Source of the DNA: Artemia franciscana
Taxonomy: Eukaryota; Arthropoda; Branchiopoda; Anostraca; Artemiidae
Length of the DNA: 64,000 nt
Direction: 5' to 3'
NCBI RefSeq assembly: GCF_032884065.1
Contig: NC_088868.1
Span: 370,001-434,000 of the forward strand
The notes below the pieces were generated by a model, which saw only the letters and a list, made by a program, of their open reading frames with translations, searched no databases and was not told the origin of the DNA. The translations under genes and the position numbers were made by a program. How positions within the stretch are numbered: position 1 is the stretch's first letter; every line of letters starts with the position of its first letter. Of this stretch, positions 9,890 through 20,960 are shown piece after piece.

Positions 9890-11510
9890 TTTAATGGCGC
9901 AATAGACTTTACGATGTTTATGGTAACCCGTTCATACCCACACCCACCCCGGGTAAAACACCCCCAGTTTCTAAATAATAAATCGTACATGTAAGCTATA
10001 GGCGTTGTACATAGGTTGTAGCCTTTGTACCGGGAGCTTCATGGGTCATAACATCTTCAGACATGGGGACCATAGTTATTGGATCCTTTGACTATTCTGA
10101 ACAAAGAGCTATCTAAAGCTTTTCATCAGTGTTGAATAGAGGGTTAGATAAGTAAGGGACGGTTATTCTCCGATCATCCTTTTGAACACCCTGTTCGATA
10201 TCAATATGAGAATTTCTGAATTATAACGTCAGCTGTTCCTGAGACATTGCCTGTACCTGGATATTAAGATATCAACAATATGGACGTCTTTAATTTAGTT
10301 CACCACCCCCCTCGACATTCCCTAAAGTTTCACCTTAGTAATCTTGGACTATTCACACCAGCTCAGGATCATATATCCCCTCGACCAATAATCAATTCGA
10401 CAAATGAATAATAAAACGGCAAATCACACAATTTCTAATTTTTCCTCTGTGGCTGTGTGGGGGGGTCATGTCATTCTCAGAGGTATAGTTTTTAACCCTA
10501 TTAACTATTCTGAAGAAAAAACAATCTGAGCATTTTGTCAGTCTTGAGGGAAGCGAGGGACTCAAAAAGCCAGAGAGGAGGGGACTGGATGGGTCCAATC
10601 CTTTTTCAATACCCAACTCAACATGTCCTGAAAGTTTCAACTTAATGCCTTTAGCCACGCCTGAGATATTGTAAATAGGCTACAACATTTAGAAAAGTAG
10701 AATATGCTTGTTTTGTTTTCATTTTGTTTAACATACCCTCAACACTTCCTGAAAGCCTCATATTTTTACCCTTAGCCTTTTTGCAGACCCAGTTTCAAAC
10801 GTGACATCATTTCTTAGAAAATAACAACCTTATATGTAATCAATAAGCAAGTTTCTTAACTTACGACCCTTGTCCCAGAGATTCTGGGTGGCCCAGTCAT
10901 CCCTGGAGGTGCAATTATTTGACTTCTAAACTGTTTTGAGCAAAACTCGAAATTATGTTACGGCCATAGGAAAGGGGCTGGCCACCATTTAATCTTTTAC
11001 AATATCCTCCTAAAAATCACCCAAAATTTTAGATCAATATCCTTAGTCGTTCCTGAGAGATTGAAGGGAAACCCTATTGATAACCTGGATACAAATAATG
11101 CATTTCGATTTATTGTAAATTCCCCCAAATGTTCCTTGGAGTTTCACTTTAATATCCTTGGCCCTTTAAAACACACCAGAAATCAAAAATTTCCCCCTTT
11201 CCCAATAATAAATCCTATGTTTAAACGATTCAAAAGTTGTATAGTTTATAACGCTTATCTCAAAGGCTGTGAGTTCTGGCAATTCCCGTAGACATAGTTA
11301 ATTGACCTTTTGACAATTCTGGGAGAATGGCTATCTTACATTTCTGATCAGTATTGTGGGGGCTAACAAGTACTCAGTTAATGTTTTTGATTTTGTTAAG
11401 TGTCCCCCTCAACATTTCCTAGAAGTTCTACATAATACCTTGCGTCTTGTTGGAGACCCACGATCAAACATGAATCGTTTCTTAAAGACAAGTATTAGTT
11501 TTAAAACAAT
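9890..11510. repeat. repeat C, diverged tandem array (left block)
   Basis: A recurring phrase (xxCATAGTTATTxGACCTTTTGACTATTCTGAxCAAA) occurs at about 10068, 10482, 10907 and 11290, giving units of roughly 380-425 bp with heavy divergence. Within units a second phrase, CCTGAAAGTTTCAACTTAAT, recurs. The first phrase resembles an internal block of repeat A (60440-60490), so the two families are probably related. Confidence 0.65.
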
Positions 11511-13440
11511 TAGAAACAAGAGCCAAGAGCTCATATGGCACTTATGACGAGGTCGGAAGAGCCACGAGTCAAGAGCTTCTTCCCACCAAGTTTTATTTTG
11601 CTCCCTCCACTCTAAGTGTTTTCCAACTCAGGTTCCTCCCTCCAACTCTCCCCAATGCCACCAGATCCGGTCAGGATTTAAAATAAGAGCTCTAAGACAC
11701 TAAGTCCTTCTAACATCGAATTTCATTAAAATCCGTTAACCCGTTTGTAAGTAAAAACACCTAGTTTTTCAAATTTTTCCAAATTAACCGTCTTTCCACT
11801 CCCCCCCCAGATAGTCAAATCTGGGAAGCGACTATTTCTAATTTAATCTGGTCAGGTCCCTGATACGCCTGCCAACTTTCAGTGATCGCTATATTGATCA
11901 CGTATCTAGCTTCAGATCTTGTTCATGTAAATATTAAGGTGGTCTGGGATTTGAACTTAAGACCTGTCGTACCCTAAGCAAGAATCATACCCCTATACTA
12001 CAGGCCATACTTAAGAAGAACAATCATTTGTTTTATCGGCAAATAAAATTCTTCTGAACTATCTAATTCGCTCACTCCCCCCTCCCCAAAATGGTTGAAT
12101 TGGGGAAGAGACTACTTCTAATTTAATCCAATTTGGTCCTCGATACGCTTACCAACTTTCTTCGTCCTAGCTTATCTGGAAGTGCCCAAACTAGTAAATC
12201 CCCCCAAACTCACAAAAGAGAAAGGATCTAGTCCGGTAATGTCCATAACGTATCTAGGACATAAGCTTGTTCTTCCCACCAAGTCTCATCCGGATCTCTA
12301 CACTCTAAGCGTTTCCCAGGATATCCGGTTTCCTCCTCTAAGTTCCCCCCAACGTCACCGGATCCGGTCGGGATTTAAACTAAGAGCTGTGAGACACGAG
12401 GTCCTTCTAAATATCAAAATTTATTAAGATGATCACCCGCTTGTAAGTTAAAAATACTTTTCATTAAGATCTGATCACCAGTTCGTAGGTTAAAATGCAC
12501 AATTTTTCTAATTTTTTAGAATTACAACACCCCCTCCACCCTCCAACTCCCCAAATGAGAGCCAATCCGTTCTGGTTATGTCAATTACGTATCTAAGACT
12601 TGTGCTTACTCCTCTCACCAAGTATCATCACGATCTTTCCACTCTAAGCGTTTCCCAAGATTTCCAGTTTCCTCCTACGGCTCCCCCCAATGTCACCAGA
12701 TCTGGTCACGTAGGTAAGTTAAAAATATTTCATTTTTCTAATTTTTCTCCACTCTAAGCGTTTTCCAAGATTTTCGGTCCCCTCAACTTCCTTACGTCAT
12801 GGATCCGGTCGTAATTTAAAATAAGAGGTCTGAGGTACGAGGTCCTTATAAATATCAAATTTCAATAAGATTCGATCACTTGTTCGTAAGTTAAAAATAC
12901 CTCATATTGTCTATTTTTTCGGAATTAACCCCCCCCCCCACTCCCCCAAAGAAAGTGAATCCGTTCTGGTTATGTCAATAACGTATCTAGAACTTGTGCA
13001 TATTTTTTCCACCAAGTTTTATCCTCATCTCTCCACTCTAAGCGTTTTCCAAGATTTCAGGTTTCCCCTTTCAACTCCCCCCAATGTCACTGGAACCAGT
13101 CGGGATTTAAAATAATAGCTCTGAGAAACGGTATCCTTCTAAATATCAAATTTTCATTATAAATCAAATATCAGTCAAGATGCAATCATCCATTCATAAG
13201 TTAAAAACACTTCATTTTTTCTATTTTTTCCGAATTAATCGTCCTCCCACTCCCTTCCGGATGGTCGAATAGGACAAACAACTATTTCTAATTTAATTTG
13301 GTCTGGTCCCTGATACGCCCGCCAAATTTCATCGACCTAGCTTGTCTGGAAGTGCCCAAACTAGAAAAACCGGGACAGACAGACCGACAGAAATTGCGAT
13401 CACTATATGTCACTTAGTAAATATCTAGTGCCATAAAAAG
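11511..13440. repeat. repeat B, internally repetitive element
   Basis: Several diverged ~400-bp subunits, each with CTCCACTCTAAGCGTTTTCC, CACCGGATCCGGTCGGGATT, a GTCCTTCTAAATATCAAA block and TCGTAAGTTAAAAATACCTC. The right end has CCGGGACAGACAGACCGACA. It interrupts the repeat C array, whose units resume near 14150. No coding potential was recognised. Confidence 0.7.
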
Positions 13441-13689
13441 CATATTATAAAGTACTTACCTCAAGGTTTGAGTAGGAGGGCGTCATGTCATCACCAGAGG
13501 AAAATTGAAATGATATTTAGGCTGCGTTGCACAAAGTGACTGTATTCAAATTTTGACCAAATATGTTTGGAGGGGGTGACAGCTGTAAAGAGCATAGAGG
13601 GGAATTAGTCACGCTTCGATAACTTTGACTCTTAAAAAAGAGCGCCAGGACTTTTAATTTAAAATCCAATGATCTCCCTCCAACGTTTC
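13441..13689. other. unassigned spacer
   Basis: No feature recognised between repeat B and the AGTCACA-rich array. Confidence 0.4.
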
Positions 13690-14125
13690 TATGGCTACCT
13701 TTTCCATGTACAAGAAGTTAGAGTTACAAGTAGTTGCAGTGACAAGTGGTCTTAGTCACAAGAAGTAACAATCACATGGAGCCTTCTTCACAGTCGCAAG
13801 AAATAGCAATTATAGTCACACCTAGTCACAGTCACCGCTATTCACAGTCACAAGTAGTAACTGTCACAATTGCAAGCGCCCTTCTTGAAAGTCATAAGAA
13901 ATCTCAGTTACAGCCGCAAGTAGTCTCGGTCGCCAGTGGCAAGAGTCGCAACTATTCACTAGCACAAGTAGTTGAACTCGTAGTCACAAAGAATCGTAGC
14001 CACTGTAGTCATAATCGTAAGTAGTGACAAACACATCCAAAAGTAGTCGCTTGTCATAGCAGTCACTAGAATTGTAAGTCACAATCGCAAGTACTCATAG
14101 GCACAGTCACAATCAGTCATGTTCA
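13690..14125. repeat. degenerate AGTCACAAGT minisatellite
   Basis: Dozens of imperfect units of AGTCACAAGTAGT or CAGTCACAAGTAG. Open frames across it come from the short period. Confidence 0.85.
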
Positions 14126-15440
14126 CAGATGCAAACTGTCAAAGTTTCAAAATAATGCCCTCACTCGCTCCAAAGATGTTGCATATACGCCATTTCGACA
14201 AACTGGAGATGCATAGTGTCTTTTGATGTAGTTCGAAATTTTAGCTGTCTCAATCTATTTCTTATGGATTCCCCCTTAATATTCCTTCAACTTTCCACTT
14301 AATAACCATAGCCTTTTCAAACAGACCCCGGATTAAACATTTTCTCCTTTCCAATGAGAAATCATGTATGTAAACATTGGTAAAATACGCAGCTTAAAAC
14401 CCACGACCGGGGGCTCTAGGGAAGAAGGAACATGCCTGGAAGCATAGTTATTAAAACTTTTGCGAATCTCTAACAAGTGTTACCAGTAATCGCAATCGCA
14501 AGTAGTTCCAGTCACTAATAGAATTAGTCGTAGTACCCGTCAAAGTTGTAAGCAGTCATGGTCACAAGCAGTTGCAGTCACAAGTAATCATAGTCATAGG
14601 TCAAAATTAGTCTTAGTCACAAACAGTCACAGTCACAAGTAGTCACAGTCACAAGTAGTCACAGTAGTGGTCATAAAATTTTCAAGTTACTAGCCCCAGC
14701 CGGTCCTAAGATATTGCATATGCGTCCTTTTGATAATCTGGATGCACATAGTGTTGCTTGGTCTACTTCAACATATTCCTCAACATTCCCTGAAGTTTAC
14801 ATTTACCCCCTAGCGTTTTTTGGACTTATCCGGGATAAAGCACTCCCCCTTTTTCAATAATAGACCCTCAGTGTAAATAATGAATAAATTGTTTAATTTA
14901 CAACCCATACTCCAAGGGCTGTGGCACATGGAAGCCCGAAAGGTATGATTGTTAGACCTTTTGACATTTTGAAAATTTTGCAATTTAAAAATTTTGATCA
15001 GTGTTGAGGGGTGCAGGGCATTCAGAATGGATGGATTTAGTTCCTTTCTGATTATTTTTGGACATTCACCTAAAATGTCCTATAAGTTTCAACCCAATGC
15101 TTTCCACATTTCCTGAAATAATGTCAATACATTGCTTTGTCAACCAGCATGCACATAAGTTTGTTTCGATTTTGCACAACACCTGCTGGAAGTTCTACCT
15201 TTCTACCTTTCGGGCATTTTTGGAGACCCGAAATAAAAATGTCCCCCTTTTCATAAAACAAACCCTGTTTTTAAGCATTGCCTAACTTACATGACTTAAA
15301 AGCCTTCCCTCAAGGGTTGTTGAGGGAGGGTCAAGTCATTCCCAGAGGCATAGTTACTTTACCTTCAGACTATCTTGAACAAGATGCATATTTTAAATTG
15401 TATATTTTAAAGTTTTAATAGGATATCTTTGGGGGAGCTT
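14126..15440. repeat. repeat C, diverged tandem array (right block)
   Basis: The repeat C phrase recurs at about 14437, 14940 and 15342. A second patch of AGTCACAAGTAGTCACAGTC units lies at about 14465-14670. No gene is visible. Confidence 0.6.
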
Positions 15441-15465
15441 AACTAAAACGTACATGCCAGGAGAG

Positions 15466-15815
15466 GGGAGAAACAACAAGAAACAGAAACAGACACCAAA
15501 TAGAAACAAAGAGAGTAATATTCTATGATTCAGTGCTAAAGATTGTGCAGCAGTTAACATTTATTTTTATGACGTCATCTTGGGAGAAACGACAAGACAC
15601 AGAAACAGAGACCAAATAGAAAACAAAGGGAGTAATGTCTTATGTTTCAGTGCTAAAGAATGTGCAGCAGTTCGCATTTATTTCTATGGTGTCATCTTGG
15701 GAGAAATGACAAGACACAGAAACAGAGATCAAATAGAAAACAAAGGGAGTAATGCCGTTTGATTTAGTGCTAAAGAATGTGCAGCAGTTCCCATTTATTT
15801 TTATGAAGTATTTTC
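15466..15815. repeat. 117-bp tandem repeat, three copies
   Basis: Units start with GGGAGAAAC at 15466, 15582 and 15699. Each contains ACAGAAACAGAGACCAAATA and GTGCTAAAGAATGTGCAGCA. Copies two and three are more alike than copy one. As 117 is a multiple of three, an open frame of repeated residues arises, which I treat as spurious. Confidence 0.9.
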
Positions 15816-16457
15816 AAAACGATTCAGATGATTTCTTAGATGTATGCAAAATAAGGAAGCCAAATAACGCCACTTTTTCGTTGCTGTATTTTAGTTGTTT
15901 GTATTCAGAATCAAATCAGTTTCTTAGTCAAAATTTTGAGCAAAAAAAGGCAAACTTAATCAGTTCTTTTAGATGAAATTTTAAGTGAGTAAGATGACAG
16001 CTATGTGTCAGAAAACTTCTTCTAAAAGTAAACTCTTTATTTCCCTGTGTAAAAAAGCACAGAAACATCTTAAAAGTGACCTTAGTTGAATTCCATTCAA
16101 TTCTTAAACCTGTCAAAACATTTTTTTTCAAAAGCCCTGGTAAACAAAGTGGCTTGGTGAAAAGAAAAATAAATAATGCATAGTCATCGTCACTATTTAA
16201 ATTGTTAGAGCTCTGGAACTGCTTCTGCTATCAAGCCAGAACAAACAATGACAGTTTCTGGTCGAGACATTTCTTTTAGATGCAAATTATTGATTTCTCT
16301 GTGTAAAAAAGTGCAAAAATTACTTAGAAGTTACCTTTACTTGAACTTAAATCAATCTGAAAATGGTTCTGAATACCTTATTTATAAACCTTGACGTAAT
16401 CACTATGCCTTGTGCAATGTACTATCATCTTTACTAACACCTGACGATTTATTTCAA
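15816..16457. other. upstream region of the cornichon gene
   Basis: No coding feature. A short phrase is repeated twice (15998-16050 and 16265-16330: TTTCCCTGTGTAAAAAAGCA and a close variant). No TATA box or splice acceptor stands out before the ATG. Confidence 0.4.
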
Positions 16458-16877
16458 ATGCTAGCTTCATCTGCTATGTTAAGCCTTTGTCTAGCTTTTC
16501 CGTTAAATATAATTTTAATACTGGGCTCTGTTTATCGCATACTTGGATTGGTGGAATTACAAATAGATCACAAAAATCCAATTGATTTCTGCAAAAATTT
16601 CAATAAACTATTAATACCCGAGGGTGCACTCCACATAGTAATGAGTATTATCTATCTACTGGTAGAAGAAAAATTCATTCTGGTTTTAAATGCCCCTTTG
16701 ATTGTTTATCACTGCTACCAGTATTCCAAAAAGTCAACATACTTTCCATACGACCCTTCAACAATCATGCAGTCGAATAATTTAAATCTATCTATGAAAG
16801 AGGCTTGGATCAAAATGGTTCTTTACCTATTATTCTTTTTTTATAGTTATAGCAGAGTACTTTTCTTGATTTGGTGA
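16458..16877 (+). CDS. cornichon family protein, intronless
   Basis: A 139-residue protein of the cornichon (CNIH/Erv14) family, ER-to-Golgi cargo receptors in COPII vesicles with several membrane segments. I chose the ATG at 16458 because it places 34 residues before the conserved ELxxDxKNP block (VELQIDHKNPIDFC), as in human CNIH1. Then follow KLLIPEGALHI (family LVLPEYLIH), LVLNAPLIVYHCYQY (family GLNMPLLAYHIWRY), PYDPSTIMQ (family LYDPTTIMN) and MKEAWIKMVLYLLFFFYSYS (fly MREGWIKLAVYLISFFYYIY). The whole family length is present in one open frame without introns, unlike most animal cornichon genes as I know them, so it could be a retrocopy; no poly(A) tail is visible. The last ~30 codons are copied again at 18140-18224 by a tandem duplication. 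Confidence 0.88.
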   Translation: MLASSAMLSLCLAFPLNIILILGSVYRILGLVELQIDHKNPIDFCKNFNKLLIPEGALHIVMSIIYLLVEEKFILVLNAPLIVYHCYQYSKKSTYFPYDPSTIMQSNNLNLSMKEAWIKMVLYLLFFFYSYSRVLFLIW

Positions 16878-16885
16878 TAAAGATA

Positions 16886-16933
16886 TGACCAGTGACTTTT
16901 GAAATGGATCAGTGACTTTTGGCCCACCCTGTA
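16886..16933 (-). mobile_element. mariner/Tc1-like terminal repeat remnant
   Basis: The minus strand from 16933 reads TACAGGGTGGGCCAAAAGTC and continues with two tandem AAAAGTCACTG units. This matches the general form of mariner terminal repeats. It lies just after the cornichon stop. The partner end was not found. A copy is present at 18240-18286 in the second duplicate. Confidence 0.45.
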
Positions 16934-17255
16934 TAACAGATTAAGTTACGTTTGGGCGTTACTATTAGAAGAAAAGGAGATAGGGACTCAAGCTTCGCCA
17001 TGGCTTAGATGAGCTCGGAGTTATAATAGAAATTATCATAGGAAACCCCACTCCGTCCAGAAATCCGTCCAATCAAGATTTCCAGACGGAAATAGTTTAT
17101 TGGAGGCCTTTATAATTGAGGATAAAATGAAACACAACTCTGTGAAAATTTTGGGTCACAACTAAGACTACATTACCATCGAAAAGACACAAATGCCTGA
17201 TTTTTGCACGCTACTGATGAGATATTCAAGTTCGATGGGGTTTTCCAACGTATTG

Positions 17256-17892
17256 CTATAAGATTTTGCACTGGCGAGGTCCAACAGTAATACTGCAATT
17301 TCTGCCCGAGCGGCTGAGAGATCCTTTTTTTAAAACACTGATCATTTCCTGTAAAACTCCAATCTCACTTTCTTCTAAACCACTTGGTGAGGCTATTAGC
17401 GCTTGCTTGAGGTACTTTGCAGTTGACATGTCTTCGTTATCAGCAAGGGGTATAGTCTGGGGAATGGAGAGTGGCGTAGGAAATGGGGTAGTATTTTTGG
17501 TACTTCCTTTCAAATGCGATCTGGGTGTCATCACTATCCCAAAGGCGGTAGGCAGTTCAATAGTAGTTCCTTGTTTATTTAGGTGAGTATTTCTAATGGC
17601 AACAGAAAAGGGCGGGCGGTGTTGAATTGTTCATCGGCTTCCCAACCTTAGGTGTTTTTTGCTTGTTAGACTTAGCAGTGAACTCGATGCATAGCCATTT
17701 TAATGTGCACTCACTTGTGCTTTTCCGATGACATCTATTGATTCCGGTATCATACCATCTTTTACAACATGCTTGACATTGGACGGCAATTGAAGAGACA
17801 TGTAACCGGCATTTGGGGTGGTAATTTTTCTGACGTGACATTCTGTATATAAATTTTGCTAGTTGTAAATAACTAGTGGCAACACTAGACAA
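17256..17892 (-). pseudogene. LINE ORF1-like zinc-finger fragment, copy 1
   Basis: From 17892 down, the minus strand reads KNYHPKCRLHVSSIAVQCQA, CCKRWYDTGINRCHRKS and LKWLCIEF: C-x-H...C-x2-C...C/H...W-x-C spacing of a PHD-like finger as found in ORF1 of CR1-type LINEs. After a stop near 17593, a second open part (about 17534-17256) has a Pro/Ser/Thr-rich start, then LIASPSGLEESEIGVLQEMI. The parts are in different frames. A captured host exon is possible, but the neighbouring LINE-rich context favours ORF1. Confidence 0.45.
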
Positions 17893-18131
17893 TTTAAAAT
17901 TCAGTAGCTGGATTTAAGCTTCAAAGTATTCCAAGGTTGACGCAGGAAGGTGAATGAAATACAGAACTGGGTAACTAGATCACTGAATTAATTATTTTCA
18001 GTAAATTCATTGTAGGTCAGAAATTTACTATAGGCACGTTTCAAGTTCAAAGTCCCAAGGGATTTGATATTTAAGTATCTATTTTAAATTCACGTAGTGA
18101 AAATGTCAATAGCAAATAAATCTAGAATAAT

Positions 18132-18226
18132 TTAAATTATCTATGAAAGAGGCTTGGATCAAAATGGTTCTTTACCTATTATTCTTTTTTTATAGTTATA
18201 GCAGGGTACTTTTCTTGATTTGGTGA
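18132..18226 (+). pseudogene. cornichon 3'-end duplicate
   Basis: Encodes SMKEAWIKMVLYLLFFFYSY and the rest of the cornichon C-terminus to its stop, identical in protein to the original. There is no upstream coding sequence, so it is a fragment made by the tandem duplication. Confidence 0.85.
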
Positions 18227-18604
18227 TAAAGATATGACCAGTGACTTTTGAAATGTATCAGTGACTTTTGGCCCACCCTTTATAACAGATTAAGTTACGT
18301 TTGGGTGTTACTATTAGAAGAAAAGGAGATAGGGACTCAAGCTTCGCCATGGCTTAGATGAGCTCGGTGTTATAATAGAACTTATCATAGGAAAGCCCAC
18401 TCCGTCCAGAAATCCGTCCAATCAAGATTTCCAGACGGAAATAGTTTATTGGAGGCCTTTATAATTGAGGATAAAATGAAACACAACTCTGTGAAAATTT
18501 TGGGTCGCAACTAAGACTACATTACCATCGAAAAGACACAAATGCCTGATTTTTGCAAGCTACTGATGAGATATTCAAGTTCGATGGGGTTTTCCAACGT
18601 ATTG

Positions 18605-19230
18605 CTATAAGATTTTGCACTGGTGAGGTCCAACAGTAATACTGCAATTTCTGCCCGAGCGGCTGAGAGATCCTTTTTTTAAGACACTGATCATTTCCTG
18701 TAAAACTCCAATCTCACTTTCTTCTAAACCACTTGGTGAGGCTATTAGCGCTTGCTTGAGGTACTTTGCAGTTGACATGTCTTCGTTATCAACAAGGGGT
18801 ATAGTCTGGGGAATGGAGAGTGGCGTAGGAAATGGGGTAGTATTTTTGGTACTTCCTTTCAAATGCGATGTGGGTGTCATCACTATCCCAAAGGCGGTAG
18901 GCAGTTCCTTGTTTATTTAGGTGAGTATTTCTAATAGCAACAGAAAAGGGCGGGCGGTGTTGAATTGTTCTTCGGCTTCCCAACCTTAGGTGTTTTTTGC
19001 TTGTTAGACTTAGTAGTGAACTCGATGCATAGCCACTTTAATGTGCACTCACTTGTGCTTTTCCGATGACATCTATTGATTCCGGTATCATACCATCTTT
19101 TACAACATGCTTGACATTGGACGGCAATTGAAGAGACATGTAACCGGCATTTGGGGTGGTAATTTTTCTGACGTGACATTCTGTATATAAATTTTGCTAG
19201 TTGTAAATAACTAGTGGCAACACTAGACAA
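18605..19230 (-). pseudogene. LINE ORF1-like zinc-finger fragment, copy 2
   Basis: Duplicate of 17256-17892 with only a few residue changes (for example Thr for Ala after IEF, Tyr for the final His). It has the same finger motif and the same stop between the two parts. Confidence 0.45.
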
Positions 19231-19469
19231 TTTAAAATTTAGTAGCTGGATTTAAGCTTCAAAGTATTCCAAGGTTGGCGCAGGAAGGTGAATGAAATTC
19301 AGAACTGGGTAACTAGATCACTGAATTAATTATTTTCAGTAAATTCATTGTAGGTCAGAAATTTACTATAGGCACGTTTCAAGTTCAAAGTCCCAAGGGA
19401 TTTGATATTTAAGTATCTATTTTAAATTCACGTAGTGAAAATGTCAATAGTAAATAAATCTAGAATATC

Positions 19470-20877
19470 AGACAATAAATGTCTCTAGGGATATTACACA
19501 GACGGAAGCCTTACTCAATTGAAAGGTTAATATCCAAAAATGAAGTGTTTACTGAACTAACTCTGAATCAAGACTGAATGGTGATCCCAGTTATAATGAG
19601 ATCACCATTACTCACGTTGATCCCAGTATAACCCTATTAATAAACAGGTAAATTCACGTTCCGCATTTGTGCTTACCTCCGATGTCTCTTTAATTGTTGT
19701 TGGCGTGTGACTGACGCAATACTTGTTTGAAACTAGTCTAAATGGTCAATAACCCTAGTCAACCGCTTGAGGCATTCAAACTCTCCATCAATCACCGTCA
19801 ATGCTTGACTCAAGCGTCAAACAGGCCGCTAGACGGTCAATCATGCTTGAATCAATCAATTGACGGAAGCTTTTGACCCAGACAATTTACCGTTTAAGGC
19901 GTTCTGATCAATTGATTGATTGACAATGTGAAAGGCTTAGTGTGTAAAGTTTAAACTTACAGGAGCTGTTGTAGAGGATGCTGAACTTACTAATAGACAA
20001 TTTTTGCTTCTTATTGCAAATTTATACTACTCTTACTGCTTGAGCTACTACTACATTGTATTGAACTTAATCACAACTTACTATGGCCACACAGATTGTC
20101 TAGAGGACGTATCAGCAATGCTACAGGAACGGTTGATGGTATTAAGTCTATAGAGTGTTTATAGTATTTATAGTATTATATCATTTATAGTATTTATACT
20201 ATTAAGCTTCAAATCTGAGGGTTATAGTATTTAGAGTATATAGTATATATAGAGTGTTGAAGGGGATATTGAAGAAAAGAATGGTGCTGTGCGCATAATG
20301 TTATTGATTATATTTCAATTCAGGTATGGTGACTTAGATTTAATGAGAGTAGATATCGCAAATTTGGTTCATATATATTGAAAAATTTTTGTTATTTCTT
20401 TTCTCACACTTCTATCTTTTCTTAGTAATTTACTTTTGGTCTATTGTTTTGTTTGATGTTATTTTTGCTAAAACTCCGCGTATGCATTAAAACTAATAGT
20501 TTTATCATTGTGGAACAACAATCCGTCCTTTTTTGCACTTGGAAATCGAATGATGTCATTTTGCAGATGCTGTAAACAAGGAATTATTAACAAAATATTG
20601 GAATTGGAGTACTCACTGATCTAAAACATCATTGAAACAGAATATAAAAATTTTAAACGAATGTAAAACTCAATATTCACAAAACTGTAATAGAAAAGCT
20701 CTCAACCAGGAAGACTAGTGATTTCGGTTTCAAAATGCTGAAGACAAAGAATTAAAAACAAAATCTTAATAATTGAAAAAAACACAGCGACTTGGGATAT
20801 AAGTGAAGGATAGTAGAAATATATTACAAAGAATTAAAAACAAAGGAATCACGCAATTCTACTTCTCCTACTGAGAG
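19470..20877. other. mostly unassigned, with short repeats
   Basis: Contains a TCAATCAATTGAC-type patch (19790-19930), a fragment shared with 34900-35350 (GCTACTACTAC, then AGGACGTATCAGCAATGCTA, about 20030-20130) and a TATAGTATT-rich patch (20150-20255). No gene recognised. Confidence 0.5.
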
Positions 20878-20960
20878 TTCACTGCAGTACTGAGCCACTT
20901 GATGCCAATACAGCTGTGTGCATTTCTCCATTCCAATATATCGAAGATGTACACTTTTGA
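20878..20960 (-). mobile_element. LINE 3'-end fragment
   Basis: CTGCAGTACTGAGCCACTTG then ATGCCAATACAGCTGTGTGC match the 3' end of the LINE at 56080-57205, seen also at 34300 and 59690. Only the tail is present. Confidence 0.6.

Larger units (their letters stand above)
16783..18131. repeat. 1.35-kb tandem duplication, copy 1
   Basis: Repeats at a fixed offset of about 1349 bp (for example GGCTTGGATC at 16802 and 18151) as copy 2. Copies differ at few positions, about 98% by eye, so the duplication is recent. The junctions share GAATAATTTAAAT or AGAATA microhomology. It carries the cornichon 3' end, the mariner-like end, and a minus-strand zinc-finger ORF1-like fragment. Confidence 0.92.
18132..19469. 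repeat. 1.35-kb tandem duplication, copy 2
   Basis: Second copy, starting inside the last 30 codons of cornichon and ending with TAAATAAATCTAGAATA, after which unique sequence resumes. One small deletion (about 11 bp near 18905) relative to copy 1 shifts a minus-strand frame. Confidence 0.92.

Noticed and set aside
13746-14024. 92-codon frame rich in Ser, Gln and Val
   Set aside because: It is the translation of a degenerate AGTCACAAGT minisatellite.
13690-14125. CRISPR-like array
   Set aside because: Repeat units are very short, imperfect and lack uniform spacers; this is eukaryotic minisatellite DNA.
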